Below, piece after piece: positions 11,924 through 20,525 of a stretch of 64,000 nt of DNA (positions within the stretch are counted from its first letter, which is position 1; each line of letters starts with the position of its first letter). The stretch comes from Culex pipiens pallens (lineage: Eukaryota; Arthropoda; Insecta; Diptera; Culicidae), in assembly GCF_016801865.2 (NCBI RefSeq), contig NC_068937.1:32541970-32605969 (forward strand), written 5' to 3'. Position numbers and translations under genes: made by a program. Below the pieces are notes generated by a model, which made no database searches, had not been told where the DNA came from, and saw only the letters and a list, made by a program, of their open reading frames with translations.

Positions 11924-12161
11924 CGCCCGTGTGGATCAATCGGACCGCGCACTGGACTAACAATCCAGAGGTCGCCGGTTCGAATCCCGCGGCGGGCGCT
12001 CTAAAATTCTTTGTGTAAATATGGGTATTCGGCGCCGTCGCTCCGTGCCATACTCTCGTACACTTAGGAGCCCAGGGCGGCGAAGTCCTTGTAGATTAAA
12101 AGGAAGACACTAGTGGTTGGTACTAGCAATGGTGGCCGACAGCTATAAAGTCAACTTCGTC
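11924..12161 (+). mobile_element. tRNA-derived SINE with 12-bp target duplication
   Basis: The head folds like a tRNA. CGCCCGT pairs with GCGGGCG as the acceptor stem, CTGGA-CTAACAA-TCCAG forms an anticodon arm (AAC, valine-like), and GGTTCGAATCCC is a B box. About 165 bp of unrelated body follow. A perfect 12-bp repeat GACATTCCTTAC at 11912-11923 and 12162-12173 brackets the unit, so it is a retroposed copy and not a tRNA gene. There is no poly(A); the 3' end is CAACTTCGTC. The same tRNA-like block recurs as the second half of the SINE at 40904-41297. Confidence 0.8.
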
Positions 12162-12173
12162 GACATTCCTTAC

Positions 12174-12961
12174 ATAGCATTGAAATGCATTTAATATTCG
12201 TATATTATTTTTGTATTAAAATTAGAGAAACTGGCATGTAATTTTTAGTGGCAACATAATTATTTACTTAACAATTAACATTGTCAGTCTGCTCAACTCA
12301 ACGGAAGGCAATAAAAATTTTATGTGAAAAAAATATTCATATTTTAAGAAGAGTAGTAGTATTTGGAGCAAATCTAGCAGAAAGGAGAAAAAAAGATAAC
12401 ATTTTACACGAATCCTTCAAATGATTGCATCTATTTAGAAACAAATCAAATTTGTGCTTTAATTCTTCTTAAATTTGCTTAAAGCAGTTAAGTTTATGGT
12501 CAATATTTTGTAAAAATTCTTCATATGGTAAATTCCCAACGTTTTCGAGTTGATGAAACAAACCGAAAAAGTGTAATTTTGCAATCAGTAAAGAATGATA
12601 TTTACCAACCGAATATTTTTAAAATGCGATTTACAATGTGAGAAAAACTATAAAGATTAAAAATGTTTAAATCGAATTGATTTAATTTTTTAGCATATTT
12701 GGATAATCAATTGTGTGTAATTATTAGCCTTTTTTTGGATAATCATTTAGATAATTTAGAATGATTTCAAATATCATAATATATACTTGATCAAGTTTTT
12801 TTTGCTTTTTGACAGATAAAAAATTATAATTACAACACAGAATAAATTTCTCATTCTCTACGTAAGTCTTGAACTACAGTCCAGACTCGATTATCCGAAG
12901 CCTCGATTATCCGAAGTTTCGATTAAACAAAAACGAAACATTTTTTGTAAAATTAAAAAAA
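12174..12961. other. AT-rich DNA with a solitary pogo/Tigger-like terminus
   Basis: Mostly AT-rich filler. At 12876-12930 the wording TACAGTCCAGACTCGATTATC, with CTCGATTATCCGAAG directly repeated, resembles termini of pogo/Tigger-type elements. No partner terminus was found. That assignment is inference. Confidence 0.4.
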
Positions 12962-13199
12962 ATATTTCAGATTTTTTTTTTTTTTTTTAATTTATATTTA
13001 TTTTGTTTTCTCTTCCATGTACATTCATTCAGTTAAAATATTATTGAGTGTTCAATCACAATCGATGACTTTTCACCTCAATTTTAAATACTAGCAACTT
13101 TCATTTATTCATGAAATATTGTAGCTTTCGCTATTCAGTGATTTCAAATGTAGGAGGTCCTACATGTACAAAAGGGAAAAGGGATACCTTAAAACTAAC

Positions 13200-15860
13200 T
13201 TATAAACTATATAAAGAGCGGATCAATGCAGCTGAAGACTGCAATGATTTTTGTCGAAATGCATCAATTATCTTATTGGACATAACATCCAAAGTGTCAA
13301 CTTCGGCTAATTGATGAAGTTCACTGGTGCTGAACCAGGGAGGAAGTTTCAGAATCATTTTCAGAATTTTGTTCTGAATCCTCTGAAGTTTTTTCTTCCT
13401 GGTTAAGCAACAGCTTGTCCAGATCGGCACAGCATAAAGCATGGCAGGTCTGAAAATTTGTTTATAAATTAACAGTTTATTCTTGAGACAAAGTCTAGAA
13501 TTCCTGTTTATAAGTGGATACAAACATTTAATATATTTGTTACACTTAATCTGGATACTTTCAATGTGATCCTTGTAAGTAAGGTTTTTGTCAAAAGCAA
13601 GTCCAAGATATTTCACTTGATCCTCCCACTTTAAATTTACCTCATTCATCTTTATAATGTGATGACTTTTTGGTTTAAGAAAATCAGCCCTTGGTTTGTG
13701 AGGGAAAATAATAAGTTGAGTTTTTGCAGCATTTGGAGTAATTTTCCATTCTTTCAAATAAGAATTGAAAATATCCAAGCTTTTTTGTAATCTTCTTGTG
13801 ATGACACGAAGGCTTCTACCTTTGGCGGAGATGCTTGTATCATCAGCAAAAAGTGATTTCTGACATCCTGGGGGCAAATCAGGCAAGTCAGAAGTAAAAA
13901 TATTGTATAAAATTGGACCCAAAATGCTTCCTTGAGGGACGCCGGCACGTACAGGTAGTTGATCAGATATGCTATTCTGATAACATACCTGCAGAGTACG
14001 ATCCGTCAAATAATTTTGGATAATTTTCACGATATAAATCGAAAAATTAAACCTTTTCAATTTCGCAATCAAACCTTTATGCCAAACACTGTCAAATGCT
14101 TTTTCTATGTCTAGAAGAGCAGCGCCAGTAGAATAGCCCTCAGATTTGTTGCTTCGAATTAAATTTGAAACTCTCAACAACTGATGAGTAGTTGAATGCC
14201 CAAGGCGAAATCCAAACTGCTCATCAGCGAAAATTGAATTTTCATTAATGTGCGTCATCATTCTATTAAGAATTATTCTTTCGAATAATTTACTAATAGA
14301 TGAAAGCAAACTAATGGGCCGATAGCTTGAGGCTTCAGCAGGATTTTTATCCGGTTTTAAAATCGGAATTACTTTGGCATTTTTCCAACTACTGGGAAAA
14401 TATGCCAAATCAAAACATTTGTTGAAAATTTTGACCAAGCTACTTAAAGTTGCTTCAGGTAATTTTTTTATTAAAATGTAAAAAATGCCATCCTCACCAG
14501 GGGCTTTCATATTTTTAAACTTTTTGATAATAGATTTTATTTCATTCAGATCCGTATTAAAAACATCATCTGATGAAAACTGTTGTTCAACAATATTCTG
14601 AAATTCTATTGAAATTTGATTTTCAATAGGACTCAGAACATTTAAGTTGAAATTATGAGCACTCTCAAACTGCTGAGCAAGTTTTTGAGCTTTCTCCCCA
14701 TTAGTTAATAAAATATTATCACCATCTTTTAAAGAAGGGATTGGTTTCTGAGGTTTCTTAAGAACCTTTGAAAGTTTCCAAAAAGGTTTGGAATAAGGTT
14801 TAATTTGTTCGACATCTCTTGCGAACTTTTCATTTCGCAGGAGAGTGAATCTGTGGTCAATAACCTTTTGCAAATCTTTTTGAATTCGCTTCAGTGCAGG
14901 ATCACGAGAACGTTGATACTGTCTTCGGCGAACATTTTTCAGACGAATCAGAAGCTGAAGATCGTCATCAATAATGGGAGAATCAAATTTGACTTGGACT
15001 TTAGGAATAGCAATATTCCTAGCATCCAAAATTGCATTAGTTAAAGATTCCAAGGCTGAATCAATATCAGCTTTGGTTTCTAAAACAAAATCATGATTTA
15101 AATTGTTCTCAATATGATGCTGATACCTGTCCCAATTAGCTTTGTGGTAATTAAACACAGAACTATTGGGTCTGGTAACTGCTTCATGAGAAAGTGAAAA
15201 AGTTACTGGAAGATGATCAGAATCAAAATCAGCATGAGTCACTAAAGGACCACAATACTGACTTTGATTTGTCAAAACCAAATCAATTGTTGATGGATTT
15301 CTAACAGAAGAAAAGCAAGTTGGTCCATTCGGGTATAAAACCGAATAAAGACCAGAAGTGCAATCTCTGAATAGAATTTTACCATTGGAATTTACTTTTG
15401 AATTATTCCAAGATTGGTGTTTGGCATTAAAATCACCGATGATCAAAAATCGAGATCTATGCCGAGTAAGTTTATTCAAATCCCCTTTGAAATAATTTTT
15501 ATTTTCCCCAGTGCATTGGAATGGTAAATATGCAGCTGCAATCATAATTTTCCCAAAAGAAGTTTCAAGTTCAATGCCCAAACTTTCAATAACTTTTAAC
15601 TTAAAGTCACGTAAAGTGCTATAAGTCATACTACGGTGGATAACTATTGCAACTCCACCGCCATTTCGATTCATTCTGTTATTGGTTATAACTTTATAAT
15701 CTGGATCACTTTTCAAATAAGTGCCAGTTTTTAAAAATGTTTCGGTTATAACAGCAACATGCACGTTATGAACTCGTAAAAAGTTGAAAAATTCATTTTC
15801 TTTCGCTTTTAAAGAGCGAGCATTAAAATTCATAATATTGATGGAATTACTTAGATCCAT
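13200..15860 (-). CDS. ORF2: apurinic-type endonuclease plus reverse transcriptase
   Basis: This 886-aa polyprotein drives target-primed reverse transcription of the Juan-like LINE. The N-terminal endonuclease domain (about 8-225) shows NFNARSL at 11-17, TE at 39-40, IGDFNA at 141-146 and the catalytic DSDH at 213-216. The reverse transcriptase domain (about 480-760) shows SSYRPISLLS, motif A ALLDIEKAFD (D584 and D590), motif B AGVPQGSILGP (639-649) and the active-site box FADD (671-674). All expected catalytic residues are present and there is no internal stop or frameshift. The start ATG at 15858-15860 sits inside the end of ORF1: start and stop share the 14-nt ATGGATCTAAGTAA, which suggests termination-reinitiation. 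The C-terminal region is the usual Jockey-clade extension without RNase H motifs. Confidence 0.95.
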   Translation of the reverse strand: MDLSNSINIMNFNARSLKAKENEFFNFLRVHNVHVAVITETFLKTGTYLKSDPDYKVITNNRMNRNGGGVAIVIHRSMTYSTLRDFKLKVIESLGIELETSFGKIMIAAAYLPFQCTGENKNYFKGDLNKLTRHRSRFLIIGDFNAKHQSWNNSKVNSNGKILFRDCTSGLYSVLYPNGPTCFSSVRNPSTIDLVLTNQSQYCGPLVTHADFDSDHLPVTFSLSHEAVTRPNSSVFNYHKANWDRYQHHIENNLNHDFVLETKADIDSALESLTNAILDARNIAIPKVQVKFDSPIIDDDLQLLIRLKNVRRRQYQRSRDPALKRIQKDLQKVIDHRFTLLRNEKFARDVEQIKPYSKPFWKLSKVLKKPQKPIPSLKDGDNILLTNGEKAQKLAQQFESAHNFNLNVLSPIENQISIEFQNIVEQQFSSDDVFNTDLNEIKSIIKKFKNMKAPGEDGIFYILIKKLPEATLSSLVKIFNKCFDLAYFPSSWKNAKVIPILKPDKNPAEASSYRPISLLSSISKLFERIILNRMMTHINENSIFADEQFGFRLGHSTTHQLLRVSNLIRSNKSEGYSTGAALLDIEKAFDSVWHKGLIAKLKRFNFSIYIVKIIQNYLTDRTLQVCYQNSISDQLPVRAGVPQGSILGPILYNIFTSDLPDLPPGCQKSLFADDTSISAKGRSLRVITRRLQKSLDIFNSYLKEWKITPNAAKTQLIIFPHKPRADFLKPKSHHIIKMNEVNLKWEDQVKYLGLAFDKNLTYKDHIESIQIKCNKYIKCLYPLINRNSRLCLKNKLLIYKQIFRPAMLYAVPIWTSCCLTRKKKLQRIQNKILKMILKLPPWFSTSELHQLAEVDTLDVMSNKIIDAFRQKSLQSSAALIRSLYSL

Positions 15861-17247
15861 GATTAAACTTCAGGGTAAGAACAACATCATTCGCAAATTT
15901 TAATCCAATCTGGATTGCTTCCATCATGGATGTAGCATTACTCATTGTTTGAATCAAACCAAACAGTGAGTTTTGCAAAAAAGTCATTTTTTCAAACGTA
16001 ACATCGCCGAGATCAGAAGATCCCAAAGCGTTGCTAGCAGAAAAATTTTCAAATGAAATTTGAGGTACCTGCCCAATTTGAAAATTGGTAGAGGATTTAA
16101 AATTCGTGGATGAACCCGAACCCGAAACGACGTTGGCATAAGAAATGCCATTGCTGTTACCTAACTTTTCCACGGTAGGGGTATTTCTAGCATTGTTCGA
16201 GTGAGACAGCACGAACGTTTGATTTAAAGATGCAGGTACAACCTGACTTTGAGAAAATTTCGGTTTGGATTTCGGCTGATGCTTAGCACGAGAATCCAAA
16301 ACCTTTTTTCTGATGGGGCAATCCCAGAAATTTGATTTGTGATTTCCACCACAATTTGCACATTTAAATTGGGTGACTTCTTTCACGGGACAATTGTCCT
16401 TGTTGTGAGAAGAATCCCCGCAAACCATGCATTTTGGAACCATGGCGCAATGATCAGTACCGTGACCGAATGCCTGGCAACGCCGGCACTGGGTCAGATT
16501 CTGGCCATTACCGCCATGTTTCTTAAAATGCTCCCACTTTACCCGTACATGGAACAAAAACTGAACTTTGTCCAAATGTTTCAAATTGTTGATTTCATTT
16601 CTGTTGAAATGAATCAGATAAAATTGTGAAGTCAAACCAAAGCGAGAAATATTCCCGTTTGATTTTTTCTTCATTGGTATTACTTGGGATGGGGCAAAGC
16701 CAAGCAACACCTTAAGTTCGTTTTTGATCTCATCCACCGACAAGTCGTTGGAGAGACCTTTCAGGACCGCCTTGAATGGACGAGCATTCTTGGTCTCATA
16801 CGTGTAGAAATTGTGTTTGTGGTTTTTCAAATAACCAACAAAAGTTTGGTGATCTTGTAAAGATTCCGTCAACAAGCGACATTCTCCTCTTCGACCAAGC
16901 TGGAACGAAACCTTCAAATTGCAAGTTTCCTTGCAATTCTTCAGTTGCGTTCGAAAGCTGGCCAAATCGGAAACGGAAGTCACTACAATTGGCGGAGCCA
17001 TTACTCGTTTCTCGACGGCAGAAGGCTCAGTACGAGGAGAAGGATCCTTGTCAACAGTTTCGGATAAAACACCGAAACTATTTGCCAATGGAATTGGAGG
17101 ATTGACCTCACTTTCAGAATCAGAATCAGACCTCGGATGAGGCTGTTTTCTTTTTCTGTTTCCGTTAGCCGATTTAGCGTTCAAACGCTTCACCGACGTA
17201 ACGACCAAATCTTCAGAAGATTTGCGTTTACCTTTGTTTTGACGCAT
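15847..17247 (-). CDS. ORF1: Gag-like nucleic-acid-binding protein with three zinc knuckles
   Basis: A 466-aa RNA-binding protein that should package the LINE transcript. The N-terminus is basic (KGKRKS, then RNRKRKQ), followed by a DSDSESE acidic patch near 41-47. A Gag domain with FYTYETKNARPFKAVLKGL at about 147-165 fits the PRE_C2HC-type region that precedes zinc knuckles in Jockey and HeT-A Gags (family knowledge). Three knuckles follow: CRRCQAFGHGTDHC (254-267), CMVCGDSSHNKDNC (273-286) and CANCGGNHKSNFWDC (296-310). The C-terminal third is polar. The start ATG at 17245-17247 lies about 230 nt inside the element. The frame is intact. It has the same order of parts as the gag-only family at 46110-47864, but its sequence is only distantly related. 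Confidence 0.93.
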   Translation of the reverse strand: MRQNKGKRKSSEDLVVTSVKRLNAKSANGNRKRKQPHPRSDSDSESEVNPPIPLANSFGVLSETVDKDPSPRTEPSAVEKRVMAPPIVVTSVSDLASFRTQLKNCKETCNLKVSFQLGRRGECRLLTESLQDHQTFVGYLKNHKHNFYTYETKNARPFKAVLKGLSNDLSVDEIKNELKVLLGFAPSQVIPMKKKSNGNISRFGLTSQFYLIHFNRNEINNLKHLDKVQFLFHVRVKWEHFKKHGGNGQNLTQCRRCQAFGHGTDHCAMVPKCMVCGDSSHNKDNCPVKEVTQFKCANCGGNHKSNFWDCPIRKKVLDSRAKHQPKSKPKFSQSQVVPASLNQTFVLSHSNNARNTPTVEKLGNSNGISYANVVSGSGSSTNFKSSTNFQIGQVPQISFENFSASNALGSSDLGDVTFEKMTFLQNSLFGLIQTMSNATSMMEAIQIGLKFANDVVLTLKFNHGSK

Positions 17248-17309
17248 TTTGCAAGCAAAGTTCTCTTAAAAAGATGGCTTCGTTTGTAAAATACAACAAA
17301 ATTTCAGGT

Positions 17310-17425
17310 GGGGTTAGTCTTGAAAAGACTGTTTAGAATTTGGGAAAATAACTCAGGTAGTCTTTAAAAAGACTGTGAATTTTTTTTGAAATAACTCTGA
17401 GCTTAGGTAGTAAAAAATACCGCAG
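17310..17425 (-). promoter_or_regulatory. Hairpin repeats in the LINE 5' UTR
   Basis: Three related small inverted repeats are spaced about 45 nt apart: AGTCTTGAAAAGACT, AGTCTTTAAAAAGACT and GGTAGTAAAAAATACC. They sit in the 5' UTR between the element start and ORF1. They could be RNA stem-loops or repeated binding sites in the internal promoter. That role is inference. Confidence 0.5.
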
Positions 17426-17593
17426 CTCTAGTGTCCGTTCACCTCGAAGGTTCGCAAGACACTGAAAAATATATATATATATTTCAGATATGTACTTTAG
17501 TTTCCTTGTCAGGAATGCAATCAAATTAATAGCTCTTTTTGCAATTCAGGCATAAATATCGATATTTATAATTTATCAAGAGGAAATATCCTA

Positions 17594-18067
17594 CACCCAA
17601 AGGAAAAATATATCTCAAAATCTACAACAGTGGATTTGCTGCAGAAAATGTCATATTTTATAACATTTTTTGCAGTAAGCCCGTAGATCATTTTTGCCCG
17701 CGTGAAAACATTTCAGCGATCTGCAGTTCTCACCAACACATATAAAGCTGGCGCATCTTCGAGCAACACTCCAGAAAGAAGGATATGTTGGTGCTCTGTC
17801 TCTCACACTTCATCAAGCATCCATGGCGCGGTGGTAGCGTGTCGGATCAATAACCAAGAAGTTGGTGGTTCAATCCTCGTTCTTTTAAGGGGTTTTTTTT
17901 TTTGTGAAATACAACCAAAAAGCTGTCGGTAATGTCGATAATTGTCGGTAACGGGCAAAAATGTCATACCCCTATATCGCAAAAAATGCATGAGGACAGT
18001 TTTCTGGCAGATTCTGATATACTTTCATGCCGCCATGCATCACAATCATGCGACCGCCGTTTGGGTG
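17594..18067 (+). mobile_element. TA-flanked MITE with CACCCAAA termini and a tRNA-like module
   Basis: CACCCAAAGG at the left end and CCGTTTGGGTG at the right are bracketed by TA (17592-17593 and 18068-18069). The 474-bp interior is non-coding. At 17824-17878 it carries GGCGCGGTGGTAGCG (A-box-like) and GGTGGTTCAATCC (B box), followed by a T9-10 run, so it may include a retroposed tRNA-derived promoter. Mariner-type mobilisation is inferred from the TA duplication only. Confidence 0.5.
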
Positions 18068-18069
18068 TA

Positions 18070-19042
18070 GCTTTTGAATCTACAAAATTATTTTGTTTAA
18101 GTAATTAAACTTATCAAAATTTCAGATATTGATTTCCAGCAATTAAAGTTTCCCAAAAAAAAATATTTCATATGGTGGATACATCTCATATTTTTGATGA
18201 TCTTCACGAAAATCTGACGACTTACTTCAATCTAGAAAAACATTTTAAATTTTTGAACAAAGTGTGAGAATGTATTGGACACCTATTACTAAAATCACAC
18301 AATCTGTTTATTCCAACAAACATTTTATTCCATTCCTTCCAATAATAAAAAAACAAGATCATGTTGAAAATATGAAACAAGAAATACCAGATTGACAGTC
18401 AGAGATGGATTTATAAAAAAAAATCATTTTACACTAGTCAACTTCTCTTATCCAAGAACTTAAGAGAAGGCAACCATTTCTCCCGAACAAAAATTGATAA
18501 ACTACAAAAAGTTACAGGCCATCCTTTTATACCGATATTTTGTGCATGAGCGAGAAGAGACCAACTCTCATTCGAGTTTTTTTTCTGTTTTAAAGAAAGT
18601 AAAGAAGTTAAAGAAGTTCTTTGCATAACAAAAATCTCCATCGCTGGTGACATCCTTTTATAGGTGACATATTTTGTAACATTTATGGAATTTTTATTTC
18701 CAAATTTAATTTTTGTTTGTTCTTTAGTTGGTAAAATTATCAGAAACTAGTGCCCTTACGATTACAGTTAAAAATGTACAAAAAAATTAAGTTTTTAAGT
18801 TCTACTTGACTTCAAAAAAGCAATAAATTCGATGAAAATCCAGAAAAAAAACAATTATCCAAGATTAATTTAAATGTGCCTTTTTTGATGTTCAAAACAA
18901 TCGCAATGAAATAATTCCTTTTAAAAATTACCTGGTTTCCAATTTTCATTTTTATTTAAGTTTTAATGATGTTAAAATAAAATTTCTTCCTAATTTTAGT
19001 CCAACACGCAACAAATATTGCTAAGAATATAAATTTTAATTA
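18070..19042. other. AT-rich intergenic DNA
   Basis: No supported gene or repeat. Short open frames (for example minus strand near 18440-18650) look random. Confidence 0.45.
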
Positions 19043-19053
19043 AAACAATCTTA

Positions 19054-19219
19054 TCAAAAAATCAAATCAAATTATTCGCTCTACAGCATTGCCTTGGTGC
19101 TAACGACCTTACCTTTAGGTTAGGCCGTCTCGAAAAATGCCACCGGGACCGTCTGGGATCGAACCCAGGCCGAATGGATGAGAGGCAATCACGCTTACCC
19201 CTACACCACGGTTCCCGGC
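19054..19219 (-). mobile_element. tRNA-derived SINE, short form
   Basis: On the minus strand the unit starts GCCGGGAACCGTGGTGTAGG, with an A box TGGTGTAGGGGTAAGCG and a B box GGGTTCGATCCC. It ends in an ATTTGATTTGATT tail. The perfect 11-bp repeat AAACAATCTTA at 19043-19053 and 19220-19230 flanks it. The body matches the first part and the very end of the SINE at 40904-41297 but lacks about 190 bp containing that SINE's second tRNA-like block. Confidence 0.78.
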
Positions 19220-19230
19220 AAACAATCTTA

Positions 19231-20280
19231 AAAACAATCTTATATAATTGATTGTAAACTATTCGGGATACAGTATAACGTCATTTTTAGATATTTCTTT
19301 TATACATCAATCAGGCCTCTTTAATGATTTTTTTATAAGTGTCGATTTTAGGGATATCAGATCGTAAAAATACGTCAACTTATAATGAATTACCAGATAT
19401 TTTAAAAATTGATAGTGGCATAATTGTTATAACGCATAAAGCATTTTGTGTATCTTTCTGCTTCAAAATTTTAATAATCTGACTTGAAATTTTAAATAAA
19501 AAATTCTTAACAAAGTCAACAACAAACATCCAATAACAGGCAACATGCTTTCTAATGATCAACTTTAACAAATGTAAAGAAAAAATAATGGAACATGCGA
19601 TCTGAATTTAAATTTTTATATTGGATGAATTATAATGAATCTACAAAAAAAATATTACATAATATACAATTTTAACAGTTCACATTCTTTAAATTACAAA
19701 GATATTTTTCAAATTGATTGTTTTTGAATTTGTACCAAAAAGAAAACAAAATGAATTGCATATTGAAAAGAGCTCTTTTTATTTTAACCATAATGGTATC
19801 AAGGCAATGCAAATTTAAATTCAAGATTTTGTCCTTGTCTAAAGTTGCTTGATAAAAAAACTTGAAATTTGATTTTAAACATTTATGAGGGAACAAAAAC
19901 TGGAGTGCTGAAAATTTTAACTTTTCAGCACTTGTATCAAAAAGTAATACTTTTCGATACTGTGTGACAAAATATTTACAACAGCTTAATAAAAAAAATT
20001 GTAGTCAGGTGAAAAAATAAATATGCTGATTAAAAATATTTTGAAAAAAAAATATAAAATTCAAATAACAGCATTGAAGTTTTTATTAAAATAACAAAAT
20101 TGCACTTTTATCACCGTAGGAAAATGTCTTTGATAAAAAATAATACGTTATATTTCTATTGATGAAACAAGGCTGAAGTTTGATTTCAACTTGCTTATAA
20201 AAATGGACTCAGGAAGAAATATTTCAATGAAAAAAAAAAACTAAATCAGTAGCTTAAATAAAATTAACATAATCCTTAAA
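19231..20280. other. AT-rich intergenic DNA
   Basis: No gene is supported. Near 19903-19935 GTGCTGAAAATTTTAAC and CTTTTCAGCAC form a hairpin like those at 39028-39085, so a remnant of the same repeat is likely. Confidence 0.45.
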
Positions 20281-20363
20281 CAAAACTAAAAAATGTCGGA
20301 GTTTATCCAGAACCCCCCAAAACCGGCCAGAACAACCCACCCCGCAACATTACAAAAACCACG

Positions 20364-20525
20364 ACCTACCTTAATCGCAAAATCTCGCCAAGCGGGCGTC
20401 ACCCGTCCAGCACTCCATAAAGGTTCGGGCGGCGGCGGCTGCGGCGGCGGTTTGGCTTCTTCGTTGGTAGGGTTGGGATATTGTTTATTGGTGCGCCGCC
20501 ACCAACAACACACCACGGACCACGA
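20364..20525 (-). other. Possible 5' exon with splice donor
   Basis: On the minus strand an open stretch reads through a proline-rich segment (PPPQPPPPEPLW) to GDFAIK-like wording (RVTPAWRDFAIK), followed by the near-ideal donor AAG/GTAGGT at 20372-20364. An in-frame stop lies just upstream at 20526-20528 and there is no ATG in this frame, so it is either an internal exon with an unseen acceptor or 5' UTR. Low confidence. Confidence 0.22.

Larger units (their letters stand above)
12973..17478 (-). mobile_element. Full-length Juan-like (Jockey clade) LINE retrotransposon
   Basis: A complete non-LTR retrotransposon of about 4.5 kb. On the minus strand it holds a 5' UTR (17478-17248), ORF1 (Gag), ORF2 (endonuclease and reverse transcriptase) overlapping ORF1 by 14 nt, a 3' UTR of about 0.2 kb and an 18-nt poly(A) tail, seen as T18 from about 12972. 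The 11-bp repeat ATATTTCAGAT at 12962-12972 and 17479-17489 is perfect. Intact frames, intact catalytic motifs and perfect duplications point to a recent insertion of a competent element. Juan elements are Jockey-clade LINEs of culicine mosquitoes. Assignment to Juan rather than a sister lineage is inferred from architecture and protein wording. Confidence 0.9.

Noticed and set aside
11924..12000. A valine tRNA gene (anticodon AAC)
   Set aside because: The tRNA-like head is followed by a SINE body and bracketed by a 12-bp target duplication; the T stem has a mismatch.
14805..17140. Plus-strand frames opposite the Juan-like ORFs
   Set aside because: Antisense shadows of confirmed ORF1 and ORF2.
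20286..20516. A proline-rich protein gene on the minus strand
   Set aside because: No ATG in frame and a stop just upstream. Only the donor site is credible.
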